NCBI GenBank assembly: GCA_028752905.1
Contig: JAQNBH010000014.1
Coordinates: 34,066,640 to 34,130,639 of the forward strand
DNA length: 64,000 bases
From: Cladorhizidae sp. MBARI D1340-BT2
Lineage: Eukaryota > Porifera > Demospongiae > Poecilosclerida > Cladorhizidae
Reading direction: 5' to 3'
Shown: positions 33,646 through 48,600 of the stretch, in pieces
Layout of the letters: each line of letters begins with the position of its first letter
How positions within the stretch are numbered: position 1 is the stretch's first letter
Translations under genes and position numbers: made by a program
The notes under the pieces: generated by a model
The model's input: only the letters and a program-made list of their open reading frames with translations
The model's database searches: none
What the model was told of the DNA's origin: nothing

Positions 33646-36600
33646 CTAAAGAATGTGAGCAAAGATGTCAAGTAAAGATTAGAATACAACAAGAGTGTTA
33701 CATTTCCTCTCTGCTATGACCCCGGGGAAAAAACTGCAGACCCAAGCAACCCTTTACCCTCTACAATCAGTATTATATGATGGAGGCTCATCTGATAGAT
33801 GGTCTGCATCCACATGGACCACAATCAGTTAGATGAGGCATAGTTCTTGAAGGTCGGCAAAATCTAACTGGAGCTTTTGATCTACAGCATTAGTATCTCC
33901 TCTCAAACACATTTTCTAACTTCCTTGTTCTTCCTATAAGTCGGCACATAGTTGGCCTTACTCTTGTTAATAAGAAGCCAATCATTCCAATCATTCAACT
34001 CGCAGGAGCATGACTCATTTTTCACAGAAGTAAAGTCCAGTTTCATGATGACAGAGCAATTGTTGTTTAGATTCTAGCTAGTTTCCTATTTATAGATTGT
34101 ATGTGAACATGTCTGATACTATATATAGAACACTGCGAAAGGCTGCTTGCAACAGTGATGATAGATGAAGGGGAGGTGGCCATGAAAGACCATCGATGAG
34201 TCGTACACGGAGAACCTTTCAATGTTCTAGAAGTTGCATTGCTGTGGCTTGTAATCTTCTCGTTGTGTAAACCTCACGACACTGCAGCTCGGACGACACA
34301 GGAATTCGGATGAGGCAGAAGTCACTGACATAAACCTCCATCATTTCTCAAAGAATTGAACGAGCATGTTGTCATTGTTTTCAGTTGGTGTACATGTGCA
34401 GTATGGACATGTGCACTGCATGTGCACTGCATGTGCATGCACTCAGTATATGTAGGGATGCAAAATTCAAGGCAAATCAGACAATATTGTGAAAAAGGTG
34501 GGTGTTCCCAGATACAGCAGTTTCTGCAGTGCCTGGTCCCAGACTGCCCCAGACTGGGAAGTTTGAGTGTATTACCTCATCAGTTAGCATTCAAAGTTGC
34601 AAGTGAAGCCATTAAGATGAGTGATTCATACCTTTGCCTGCCACTCAAGTCCTCCTAGTTTAAGTTCCTTCGCTTTTTGTCTGTATGCTTCTTCAACCTA
34701 ATTAGTTCACAAGCGTAAGTGTAAATTATAATTATAACAGTAACAAACAATACTTGTCTAACATGGCTTCAAGATAATTTCTTGACGAACCACAAATATA
34801 TCATGTATAGTCATGTCAGCTAGTGTTACTCAGTGTTACTTGATGTCATGAACAAGTGTAACAATAATTATTGCTACAAATATAACCTGTTTCATGCACA
34901 CTTTAATCAATTTCCTATGCAAGTTCCATTGCAGCAGCTATTACTGTAAGCATACCAAGAATTATATTTTGCTCTGAAATCTCCTCTGCTAAATTCCAGA
35001 TAGAGAAGTTTGTGCCTACCATGAACAGCATTATTAATTTCTTCATTCTCTCCTTCCTTCTCTATCTCTGTGCTGAAGCTGGCAATGTCGAGAGAATCAT
35101 CACTCACAATGATACTATTTCTCTGCTCAGTGTCTTGACTCTGCACAGTTCAAACCAGGCTCCCAAGAGCAAGCAGTCAGTTCACCAGCTGACAGTCCTA
35201 AATCATCGCCCAAAATTATTGTCAAAGCTTCCCTAGTGGTATACCTACACGCAATCAATTTAGCTGCGATGCTGGACTCCTTTTACATTAGCAACCTAAC
35301 GATTACATATACATATTAGAGATTTCCCAGCTATGATGTCATATTATGTGCTATGTTTAAAAATGGCCGGAGATACAATGGAGTTTATTAGTGTCTTCAA
35401 CCCACATAATTATACTCGGTTGGGTGTGACTTATGAACATAAGACTAGGTTGGGTGTGGCTTATGAGCATACGACTAGGTTGGGTGTGGCTTAAGAGCAC
35501 AATACTAGGTTAGGTGTGGCTTATGAACATAAGACTAGGTTGGGTGTGTCTTATGAGCACAAGACCAGGTTGGGTGTGGCTTATGAGCACAAGACCAGGT
35601 TGGGTGTGGCTTATGAACATAAGACTAGGTTGGGTGTGGCTTATGAGCATAAGTCTAGATTGAGTGTGGCTTATGAGCATAAGACTAGGTTGGGTGTGGC
35701 TTATGAGCACAATACTAGGTTGGATGTGGCTTATGAGCATAAGACTAGGTTGGGTGTGGCTTATGAGCACAAGACCAGGTTGGGTGTGGCTTATGAACAT
35801 AAGACTAGGTTGGGTGTGGCTTATGAGCACAATACTAGGTTGGATGTGGCTTATGAGCATAAGACTAGGTTGGGTGTGGCTTATGAGCACAAGACCAGGT
35901 TGGGTGTGGCTTATGACCATAAGACTAGGTTGGGTGTGGCTTATGAACATAAGACTAGGTTGGGTGTGGCTTATGAGCATAAGACCAGGCTGGGTGTGGC
36001 TTATGAGCATAATACTAGGTTGGGTGTGGCTTATGAGCATAAGACTAGGTTGGGTGTGGCTTATGAACATAAGACTAGGTTGGGTGTGGCTTATGAGCAT
36101 AAGACTAGGCTGGGTGTGGCTTATGAGCATAAGACTAGGCTGGGTGTGGCTTATGAGCATAAGACTAGGTTGGGTGTGGCTTATGAGCATAAGACTAGGT
36201 TGGGTGTGGCTTATGAACATAAGACTAGGTTGGGTGTGGCTTATGAGCATAAGACTAGGTTGGGTGTGGCTTATGAGCATAAGACTAGGTTGGGTGTGGC
36301 TTATGAGCATAAGACTAGGTTGGGTGTGGCTTATGAGAATAAGTCTAGATTGGGTGTGGCTTATGAGCATAAGACTAGGTTGGGTGTAGCTTATGAGCAT
36401 ACGACCAGTTTGGGTGTGGCTCATGAGCACAATACTAGGTTGGGTGTGGCTTATGAGCATAAGACTAGGTTGGGTGTGGCTTATGAGCATACGACCAGGT
36501 TGGGTGTGGCTTATGAGCACAATACTAGGTTGGGTGTGGCTTATGAGAATAAGACTAGGTTGGGTGTGGCTTATGAACATAAGACTAGGTTGGGTGTGGC

Positions 36601-39600
36601 TTATGAGCATAAGTCTAGATTGGGTGTGGCTTATGTGCATAAGACTAGGCTGGGTGTGGCTTATGAGCATACGACTAGGTTGGGTGTGGCTTATGAACAT
36701 AAGACTGGGTTGGGTGTGGCTTATGAGCATAAGACCAGGTTGGGTGTGGCTTATGAGCATAAGACTAGGTTGGGTGTGGCTTATGAGCATAAGACAAGGT
36801 TGGATGTGGCTTATGAACATAAGGCTAGGTTGGGCGTGGCTTATGAGCATAAGACTAGGTTGGGTGTGGCTTATGAGCATAAGACTAGGCTGGGTGTGGC
36901 TTATGAGCATAAGACTAGGTTGGGTGTGGCTTATGAGCATAAGACTAGGTTGGGTGTGGCTTATGAGCACAAGACTAGGTTGGGTGGCTTATGAACATAA
37001 GACTAGGTTGGGTGTGGCTTATGAGCATAAGACTAGGTTGGGTGTGGCTTATGAACATAAGACTAGGTTGGGTGTGGCTTATGAGCATAAGACTAGGTTG
37101 GGTGTGGCTTATGAGCATAAGACTAGGTTGGGTGTGGCTTATGAACATAAGACTAGGTTGGGTGTGGCTTATGAGCATAAGACTAGGTTGGGTGTGGCTT
37201 ATGAACATAAGACTAGGTTGGGTGTGGCTTATGAGCATAATACTAGGTTGGGTGTGGCTTATGAGCATAAGACTAGGCTGGGTGTGCACAAGACTAGGTT
37301 GGGTGTGGCTTATGAGCATAAGACTAGGTTGGGTGTGGCTTATGAGCACAAGACTAGGTTGGGTGTGGCTTACGAACATAAGACTAGGTTGGGTGTGGCT
37401 TATGAGCATAATACTAGGTTGGGTGTGGCTTATGAGCATACGACTAGGTTGGGTGTGGCTTATGAGCATAAGACTAGGTTGGGTGTGGCTTATGAACATA
37501 AGACTAGGTTGGGTGTGGCTTATGAGCATAATACTAGGTTGGGTGTGGCTTATGAGCATAAGACTAGGTTGGGTGTGGCTTATGAACATAAGACTAGGTT
37601 GGGCGTGGCTTATGAGCATAAGACTAGGTTGGGTGTGGCTTATGAACATAAGACTAGGTTGGGTGTGGCTTATGAGCATAATATTAGGTTGGGTGTGGCT
37701 TATGAGCATAAGACTAGGTTGGGTGTGGCTTATGAGCAGAAGACTAGGTTGGGTGTGGCTTATGAGCATAAGACTAGGTTGGGTGTGGCTTATTAGGTTG
37801 GGTGTAACTTATGAGCATAATAGTCTATGGAGATCATTACTGCAGTACCAAGTTGGTTAGTGACTCCAGCTCTTCAGCATTCATTTCAGCTCCACATTCT
37901 AGGCATAAATGCCATACTTCTAGCTGCTGCTGAAACAAGAGTGGGAAAACACTTCTTTCCCACATGCTAAAACACCTCTTTCCTTTATGCCTAAGGTAGG
38001 TGGCTCATCCAAAGTTTCAAAAACCAGAAATACATATTCAGCTCATGAGATACACTCTCCATTTAGCTGTAAGATTGATGATAGAAAATTGTTTTTATTT
38101 GTGAAAACATAAATTTGCAATTGTAGTCACACATATCCTTGAAAGATTTACTGCCGTTTTAAACCCATCCAATTTATTGGTGCTTTTTATAAGCAAATAT
38201 ATGACTATAACATGTTTCCAAGAATACACTTTACAAACAGATATTGTTGAGTGCACAGCTTATTGAGATAGGAAGGCACCATCACGTTGCCCTGTGTCTG
38301 CAGCAAATGTAGCAGAGGAATTCATTCCTTCAGGACTAACTCTTTTCTCAAGAGTGAAAGAATTAACAGAATTCAAGTTTGCATCGGTGCCTTGTAGCTC
38401 ACCTCCACAGAAGGACAATGAGAGGCGTGCCAGCATTTGTCATTGTCAGCAACTAAAAAAAAATCAAGTTTCTTGCTCACCCTGTCAAGCTAAAAGTACG
38501 TACTGTTGTGTTGTACATATCATTATCATTGTGAATAATGTCCATGCGGTATATAGTTGTTGGCCATAATTATGTCCATCCCATAATTATGTCCATCCCA
38601 TAATTATGTCCATCCCATAATTATGCCACGTATTGTTTCAGTAGAATCTACCTGCGATTACTATTGGAGGTGTGGCTAATATATATAGTTCTTTTGGGGG
38701 TATTGTACGACTAGTCAACAATGCATCATTATGATGAAGGGTAATACATTAGATGCATGGACATAATTATGGGATGGACATAATTATGGATGAACGTAAT
38801 TATGGAGGGACATAATTATGGGATGGACATAATTATGGGATGGACTTCTAAAAAAAAAGGGGGGAAAAGAAAACAGGAACAGGATGTGTAAAAAGCAAAC
38901 AAGTGTATGCATTTATAGAGTTGCACTAATTTAGATGAGCCATTGCCAATTTATAAATGCAACAAATTAATGTTTTGTTTTAATAATTTGGTACACATGA
39001 CTTCTAATTGGTAGATGTGCATTCAACTGGATATGGTATAAATTTCCTCCCATTTTTTTCTGGTAAGACATCCTCATATTCATCTTTTAAGGGGGCAGGG
39101 CAGAGGTGTTACTTTGTAAATAAAACTTTTTGTTTCTACTACTTCCTCTTTGATGCGGCATTAGATGCAATGTAGTGTGACTCTGTCAGCGCATTAATTG
39201 GTTTACAGAAGTTTAAAAGAAAGTGTAACATGTACTTACTTCATGTTTAGCAGCTGCAGCAGCTACAGCATCCTCTCTCTCTAAAGCCACTGTCACGTGT
39301 CTCCAGACCACTCGAGACTCATTCTTCTCCTGCAGAGAAAACTTTTTAATCTTCTTGTGTTTTGCAGGAGTCAATCGAACATCTATGAATTTGGAGGTCT
39401 CCTGCAGGACGATGATCAGTTACATTTGTAGTGTTAGTCCATTACGAGCATCCCATATACAACGAAAATAGAAAGCTGTCTAAACATTTAGCAAAAGAAT
39501 AGTCATCAGCATTATAAACTGTCATAGTATATAAATAAGGGTAGCAGACTAATATCACTTACAGTTTTGGATAATCTCTTCATGATGACACCATCCCAAT

Positions 39601-42600
39601 GTCCTTCGAACTTCAACACTGTTTTACTTAAGGATGAATTCCTTTAATAAGAGTGATAGAAATAGTAATAATATAATAAATGTAATAACAACAATAGTAA
39701 CAGCCACAACAAATAATTAGTATTGCTCTTGTTGTCTTCTGTGTCGGTTCTTGTTGTAGTAAGTACAAATCAGCTGCTCATTTCATATCTTGTAAAGAAA
39801 TGAAATAATAGTGTGTTGGTTGCTATGTTATATGGTCATGTAGTTTTGGACAAGAGTGCTTGACGGTTGACATACTAAAAACTATTATCATTTAAAGTGC
39901 CATATCTTTGCACACATTCGTGCTATGGTCCTAATTTATGATACTAAACTGTAGCCAGTGCAGATGCTTCCTGGTTGTAGTTTTTATTTTGCCATACATG
40001 TTTATCTTTTGGAACTGCATGTGGAATGGGAAGTGATATCCCCTCCCACTCTTACCTTCCAGCATCAAGTCTTGAATGGCAACTGATTGATGGAGTGTAC
40101 AAACACTACAACTTGGTGCAGATATTTTTAATATATTTTTTTATATGTTCACGTGAAGGGGTCTAAATGGAAATACTAAAAACCTTGTGATTACGACTTT
40201 GGAGCTGCATATATTTTACACACCAAATGCTGCTGTATGAACCAGATATATCTAATCTCTCTGTGTGCTCTCTTTTGATATTAAAAAGTATACCTATGCT
40301 AAAGTTACATTAAAAAGCTAAAGTTACATGTATGTATGTGTGTGTGTATATGTATATACTCTCAATGAACTCTCAGTTGACATAATATTAAAATCACCTT
40401 CTCAATAATCAACTTCAATTTTTATTCACTCGACGTTTCGACTAGATGCTCTAGCCTTTAATTTATTCCTGATGAAGGCTAGAGCATCTAGTCGAAACGT
40501 CGAGTGAATACAATTTGAAGTTGATTATTAAGAAGCTGATTTTAATACTCCTGATGAAGACTAGAGCATCTAGTCGAAACGTCTGGTGAATAAAAATTGA
40601 AGTTGATTATTGAGGTGATTTTAATATATATATACACACACACACCCATGGCAGTATATTGGCTGGTTCACAGTAGATGCGACATTAAAGTAGTGCCTCT
40701 GCTCGAATAGAAATCTATTTGGGCGGAGGGTTAGAGGTAGCACTTTTCTTTTTCATTTCACAGGGCTAGGGCTAGGGCTAGGGCTAGGTATGACCTGTCG
40801 GGAATGCTACTGCACTCCTGTAATGTCGGGAATGCTACTGCACTCCTGTAATGTCGGGAGAATGCTACTGCACTCCTGTAATGTCGGGAGAATGCTACTG
40901 CACTCCTGTAATGTCGGGAATGCTACTGCACTCCTGTAATGTCGGGAGAATGCTACTGCACTCCTGTAATGTCGGGAGAATGCTACTGCACTCCTGTAAT
41001 GTCGGGAATGCTACTGCACTCCTGTAATGTCGGGAATGCTACTGCACTCCTGTAATGTAATAAGATGTAATATACTTGATGCACCCAATGTCTAGGCTTA
41101 AAAGTCATCTGGAGGAATGGTGACCAGTACTACACTTGCTCCATCACCTACTCATGAGGGCACCTTCAAGAGTATTAGAATACTCACTCTTTGCCATATT
41201 TACCTTCTGCACTGCACTTGGCATGTTGTGCTTTACACTACTACAGACCAAATAGTTGACTCTTCAATCTCTAGCATTACTTATGTGACTGAGATTCCTG
41301 TGAATACAAACACATTTAATATATTTACACAGAGTACCTTATATCTGCTGTTATTCGGTGCTTTTGTCCACCTCTGAATGGCTGCAATAACAACAGCATT
41401 AGTTAAAGTGCACATCATTTGGTAGAAAACAATTAGTAGAATGGACACTGTTAATTCATAACAAGACCAAACAATGATTGTGACTGTATAACTTGATGAC
41501 ACATTGCTAAATACAATTATCATTTTCCTGATCTGGGAAAGCAGATGGAATTCTCGGAATTGAATTTGACCTATAGTAGCAGCTGCCATAGCCACAGACC
41601 TGTAGGAGCAGTTGCCACAGCCACAGCTAAGCATACACCTATAGTAGCAGCTGCCATAGCCACAGCTAAGCATACACCTATAGTAGCAGCTGCCATAGCC
41701 ACAGCTAAGCATAGATCTATAGGAGCAGCTGCCACAGCCACAGCTAAGCATAGGCCTATAGGAGCAGCTGCCACAGCCACAGCTAAGCATAGGCCTATAG
41801 GAGCAGCTGCCACAGCCACAGCTAAGCATAGGCCTATAGGAGCAGCTGCCCACAGCCACAGCTAAACATAGGCCTATAGGAGCAGCTGCCATAGCCATAG
41901 CTAAGCATAGGCCTATAGGAGCAGCTGCCACAGCCACAGCTAAGCATATACCTATAGGAGCAGCCACAGCTAAGCATAGACCTATAGGAGCTAAGCATAG
42001 ACCTATAGGAGCAGCTGCCATTGCCACAGCTAAGCATAGACCTATAGTAGCAGCTGCCACAGCCACAGCTAAGCATAGGCCTATAGGAGCAGCTGCCCAC
42101 AGCCACAGCTAAACATAGGCCTATAGGAGCAGCTGCCATAGCCATAGCTAAGCATAGGCCTATAGGAGCAGCTGCCACAGCCACAGCTAAGCATATACCT
42201 ATAGGAGCAGCCACAGCTAAGCATAGACCTATAGGAGCTAAGCATAGACCTATAGGAGCAGCTGCCATTGCCACAGCTAAGCATAGACCTATAGTAGCAG
42301 CTGCCACAGCCACAGCTAAGCATAGATCTAGTAGCAGCTGCCACAGCCACAGCTAAGCATAGATCTATAGGAGCAGCTGCCACAGCCACAGCTAAGCATA
42401 GGGCAGCTGCCACAGCCACAGCTAAGCATAGGCCTATAGTAGCAGCTGTCACAGCCACAGCTAAGCATAGGCCTATAGGAGCAGCTGCCATTGCCACAGC
42501 TAAGCATAGGCCTATAGGAGCTAAGCATAGACCTATAGGAGCAGCTGCCATTGCCACAGCTAAGCATAGACTCTCTCATGCACATAGACACTTCCTGATG

Positions 42601-45600
42601 TCCTAGTATCCAGACTCTCTCATGCACATAGACACCTCCTGATGTCCTAGTAGCCAGACTCTCTCATGCACATAGACACCTCCTGATGTCCTAGTAGCCA
42701 GACTCTCTCATGCACATAGACACCTCCTGATGTCCTAGTAGCCAGACTCTCTCATGCACATAGACACCTCCTGATGTCCTAGTAGCCAGACTCTCTCATG
42801 CACATAGACACCTCCTGATGTCCTAGTGGCCAGACTCTCTCATGCACATAGACACCTCCTGATGTCCTAGTAGTCAGACTCTCTCATGCACATAGACACC
42901 TCCTGATGTCCTAGTGGCCAGACTCTCTCATGCACATAGACACCTCCTGATGTCCTAGTAGCCAGACTCTCTCATGCACATAGACACCTCCTGATGTCCT
43001 AGTGGCCAGACTCTCTCATGCACATAGACACCTCCTGATGTCCTAGTAGCCAGACTCTCTCATGCACATAGACACCTCCTGATGTCCTAGTAGCCAGACT
43101 CTCTCATGCACATAGACACCTCCTGATGTCCTAGTAGTCAGACTCTCTCATGCACATAAGACACCTCCTGATGTCCTAGTAGCCAGACTCTCTCATGCAC
43201 ATAGACACCTCCTGATGTCCTAGTAGCCAGACTCTCTCATGCACATAGACACCTCCTGATGTCCTAGTGGCCAGACTCTATCATGCACATAGACACCTCC
43301 TGATGTCCTAGTAGTCAGACTCTCTCATGCACATAGACACCTCCTGATGTCCTAGTGGCCAGACTCTCTCATGCACATAGACACCTCCTGATGTCCTAGT
43401 AGCCAGACTCTCTCATGCACATAGACACCTCCTGATGTCCTAGTAGCCAGACTCTCTCATGCACATAGACACCTCCTGATGTCCTAGTAGCCAGACTCTC
43501 TCATGCACATAGACACCTCCTGATGTCCTAGTAGCCAGACTCTCTCATGCACATAGACACCTCCTGATGTCCTAGTAGCCAGACTCTCTCATGCACATAG
43601 ACACCTCCTGATGTCCTAGTAGCCAGACTCTCTCATGCACATAGACACCTCCTGATGTCCTAGTAGCCAGACTCTATCATGCACATAGACACCTCCTGAT
43701 GTCCTAGTGGCCAGACTCTCTCATGCACATAGACACCTCCTGATGTCCTAGTAGTCAGACTCTCTCATGCACATAGACACCTCCTGATGTCCTAGTAGCC
43801 AGACTCTCTCATGCACATAGACACCTCCTGATGTCCTAGTAGCCAGACTCTATCATGCACATAGACACCTCCTGATGTCCTAGTAGCCAGACTCTCTCAT
43901 GCACATAGACACCTCCTGATGTCCTAGTAGCCAGACTCTCTCATGCACATAGACACCTCCTGATGTCCTAGTAGCCAGACTCTCTCATGCACATAGACAC
44001 CTCCTGATGTCCTAGTAGTCAGACTCTCTCATGCACATAGACACCTCCTGATGTCCTAGTAGTCAGACTCTCTCATGCACATAGACACCTCCTGATGTCC
44101 TAGTAGTCAGACTCTCTCATGCACATAGACACCTCCTGATGTCCTAGTAGTCAGACTCTCTCATGCACATAGACACCTCCTGATGTCCTAGTAGTCAGAC
44201 TCTCTCATGCACATAGACACCTCCTGATGTCCTAGTAGTCAGACTCTCTCATGCACATAGACACCTCCTGAGGTCCTAGTGGCCAGACTCTCTCATGCAC
44301 ATAGACACCTCCTGATGTCCTAGTATCCAGACTCTCTCATGCACATAGACACCTCCTGATGTCCTAGTAGCCAGACTCTCTCATGCACATAGACACCTCC
44401 TGATGTCCTAGTAGCCAGACTCTCTCATGCACATAGACACCTCCTGATGTCCTAGTAGTCAGACTCTCTCATGCACATAGACACCTCCTGATGTCCTAGT
44501 GGCCAGACTCTCTCATGCACATAGACACCTCCTGATGTCCTAGTAGCCAGACTCTCTCATGCACATAGACACCTCCTGATGTCCTAGTGGCCAGACTCTC
44601 TCATGCACATAGACACCTCCTGATGTCCTAGTAGCCAGACTCTCTCATGCAAATAGACATCTCCTGATGTCCTAGTAGCCAGACTCTCTCATGCACATAG
44701 ACACCTCCTGATGTCCTAGTAGTCAGACTCTCTCATGCACATAGACACCTCCTGATGTCCTAGTAGCCAGACTCTCTCATGCACATAGACACCTCCTGAT
44801 GTCCTAGTAGCCAGACTCTCTCATGCACATAGACACCTCCTGATGTCCTAGTAGCCAGACTCTCTCATGCACATAGACACCTCCTGATGTCCTAGTAGCT
44901 AGACTCTCTCATGCACATAGACACCTCCTGATGTCCTAGTAGTCAGACTCTCTCATGCACATAGACACCTCCTGATGTCCTAGTGGCCAGACTCTCTCAT
45001 GCACATAGACACCTCCTGATGTCCTAGTAGTCAGACTCTCTCATGCACATAGACACCTCCTGATGTCCTAGTAGCCAGACTCTCTCATGCACATAGACAC
45101 CTCCTGATGTCCTAGTAGCCAGACTCTCTCATGCACATAGACACCTCCTGATGTCCTAGTAGCCAGACTCTCTCATGCACATAGACACCTCCTGATGTCC
45201 TAGTAGTCAGACTCTCTCATGCACATAGACACCTCCTGATGTCCTAGTAGCCAGACTCTCTCATGCACATAGACACCTCCTGATGTCCTAGTAGCCAGAC
45301 TCTCTCATGCACATAGACACCTCCTGATGTCCTAGTAGCCAGACTCTCTCATGCACATAGACACCTCCTGATGTCCTAGTAGCCAGACTCTCTCATGCAC
45401 ATAGACACCTCCTGATGTCCTAGTAGCCAGACTCTCTCGTGCACATAGACACCTCCTGATGTCCTAGTAGCCAGACTCTCTCATGCACATAGACACCTCC
45501 TGATGTCCTAGTAGCCAGACTCTCTCATGCACATAGACACCTCCTGATGTCCTAGTGGCCAGACTCTCTCATGCACATAGACACCTCCTGATGTCCTAGT

Positions 45601-48600
45601 AGCCAGACTCTCTCATGCACATAGACACCTCCTGATGTCCTAGTAGCCAGACTCTCTCATGCACATAGACACCTCCTGATGTCCTAGTAGCCAGACTCTC
45701 TCATGCACATAGACACCTCCTGATGTCCTAGTAGCCAGACTCTCTCATGCACATAGACACCTCCTGATGTCCTAGTAGCCAGACTCTCTCATGCACATAG
45801 ACACCTCCTGATGTCCTAGTAGTCAGACTCTATCATGCACATAGACACCTCCTGATGTCCTAGTAGTCAGACTCTCTCATAGACACCTCCTGATGTCCTA
45901 GTAGCCAGACTCTCTCATGCACATAGACACCTCCTGATGTCCTAGTAGCCAGACTCTCTCATGCACATAGACACCTCCTGATGTCCTAGTAGCCAGACTC
46001 TCTCATGCACATAGACACCTCCTGATGTCCTAGTAGTCAGACTCTCTCATGCACATAGACACCTCCTGATGTCCTAGTGGTCAGACTCTCTCATGCACAT
46101 AGACACCTCCTGATGTCCTAGTGGCCAGACTCTCTCATGCACATAGACATCTCCTGATGTCCTAGTGGCCAGACTCTATCATGCACATAGACACCTCCTG
46201 ATGTCCTAGTAGTCAGACTCTCTCATGCACATAGACACCTCCTGATGTCCTAGTGGCCAGACTCTCTCATGCACATAGACACCTCCTGATGTCCTAGTGG
46301 CCAGACTCTATCATGCACATAGACACCTCCTGATGTCCTAGTAGCCAGACTCTCTCATGCACATAGACACCTCCTGATGTCCTAGTAGTCAGACTCTCTC
46401 ATGCACATAGACACCTCCTGATGTCCTAGTAGCCAGACTCTCTCATGCACATAGACACCTCCTGATGTCCTAGTGGCCAGACTTTCTCATGCACATAGAC
46501 ACCTCCTGATGTCCTAGTGGCCAGACTCTCTCATGCACATAGACACCTCCTGATGTCCTAGTAGTCAGACTCTCTCATGCACATAGACACCTCCTGATGT
46601 CCTAGTAGTCAGACTCTCTCATGCACATAGACACCTCCTGATGTCCTAGTAGCCAGACTCTCTCATGCACATAGACACCTCCTGATGTCCTAGTAGCCAG
46701 ACTCTCTCATGCACATAGACACCTCCTGATGTCCTAGTAGCCAGACTCTCTCATGCACATAGACACCTCCTGATGTCCTAGTAGCCAGACTCTCTCATGC
46801 ACATAGACACCTCCTGATGTCCTAGTGGCCAGACTCTCTCATGCACATAGACACCTCCTGATGTCCTAGTAGTCAGACTCTCTCATGCACATAGACACCT
46901 CCTGATGTCCTAGTAGCTCCTGATGTCCTAGTAGCCAGACTCTCTCATGCACATAGACACCTCCTGATGTCCTAGTAGCCAGACTCTCTCATGCACATAG
47001 ACACCTCCTGATGTCCTAGTGGCCAGACTCTCTCATGCACATAGACACCTCCTGATGTCCTAGTGGCCAGACTCTCTCATGCACATAGACACCTCCTGAT
47101 GTCCTAGTAGTCAGACTCTCTCATGCACATAGACACCTCCTGATGTCCTAGTAGTCAGACTCTCTCATGCACATAGACACCTCCTGATGTCCTAGTAGCT
47201 CCTGATGTCCTAGTAGCCAGACTCTCTCATGCACATAGACACCTCCTGATGTCCTAGTAGCCAGACTCTCTCATGCACATAGACACCTCCTGATGTCCTA
47301 GTGGCCAGACTCTCTCATGCACATAGACACCTCCTGATGTCCTAGTAGCCAGACTCTCTCATGCACATAGACACCTCCTGATGTCCTAGTAGTCAGACTC
47401 TCTCATGCACATAGACACCTCCTGATGTCCTAGTAGCCAGACTCTCTCATGCACATAGACACCTCCTGATGTCCTAGTAGTCAGACTCTCTCATGCACAT
47501 AGACACCTCCTGATGTCCTAGTAGCCAGACTCTCTCATGCACATAGACACCTCCTGATGTCCTAGTAGCCAGACTCTCTCATGCACATAGACACCTCCTG
47601 ATGTCCTAGTAGCCAGACTCTCTCATGCACATAGACACCTCCTGATGTCCTAGTAGCCAGACTCTCTCATGCACATAGACACCTCCTGATGTCCTAGTAG
47701 CCAGACTCTCTCATGCACATAGACACCTCCTGATGTCCTAGTAGCCAGACTCTCTCATGCACATAGACACCTCCTGATGTCCTAGTAGCCAGACTCTCTC
47801 ATGCACATAGACACCTCCTGATGTCCTAGTAGCCAGACTCTCTCATGCACATAGACACCTCCTGATGTCCTAGTAGCCAGACTCTCTCATGCACATAGAC
47901 ACCTCCTGATGTCCTAGTAGCCAGACTCTCTCATGCACATAGACACCTCCTGATGTCCTAGTAGCCAGACTCTCTCATGCACATAGACACCTCCTGATGT
48001 CCTAGTAGCCAGACTCTCTCATGCACATAGACACCTCCTGATGTCCTAGTAGCCAGACTCTCTCATGCACATAGACACCTCCTGATGTCCTAGTAGTCAG
48101 ACTCTATCATGCACATAGACACCTCCTGATGTCCTAGTAGCCAGACTCTCTCATGCACATAGACACCTCCTGATGTCCTAGTGGCCAGACTCTCTCATGC
48201 ACATAGACACCTCCTGATGTCCTAGTAGCCAGACTCTCTCATGCACATAGACACCTCCTGATGTCCTAGTAGCCAGACTCTCTCATGCACATAGACACCT
48301 CCTGATGTCCTTGTAGTCAGACTCTCTCATGCACATAGACACCTCCTGATGTCCTAGTATCCAGACTCTCTCATGCACATAGACACCTCCTGATGTCCTA
48401 GTAGCCAGACTCTCTCATGCATTTAGACACCTCCTGATGTCCTAGTAGCCAGACTCTCTCATGCACATAGACACCTCCTGATGTCCTAGTAGCCAGACTC
48501 TCTCATGCACATAGACACCTCCTGATGTCCTAGTGGCCAGACTCTCTCATGCACATAGACACCTCCTGATGTCCTAGTAGCCAGACTCTCTCATGCACAT

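Noticed and set aside
35510..37860. Several 240-490-codon frames on both strands
   Set aside because: The period of 30 bp keeps every stop-free frame open; frames on both strands are equally long, as expected for a repeat and not for a gene.
38294..38569. Plus-strand Cys-containing exon between AG and GTACGT
   Set aside because: Antisense to the ORP-like gene, no recognised family; chance splice-like signals are common in such a length.
40762..40788. Telomere-like repeat
   Set aside because: Only four GGGCTA copies, internal, and not the animal TTAGGG motif.
41281..42627. Ala-rich and Cys-rich frames that look like silk- or keratin-associated proteins
   Set aside because: They are different frames of one 39-bp array located in an intron.
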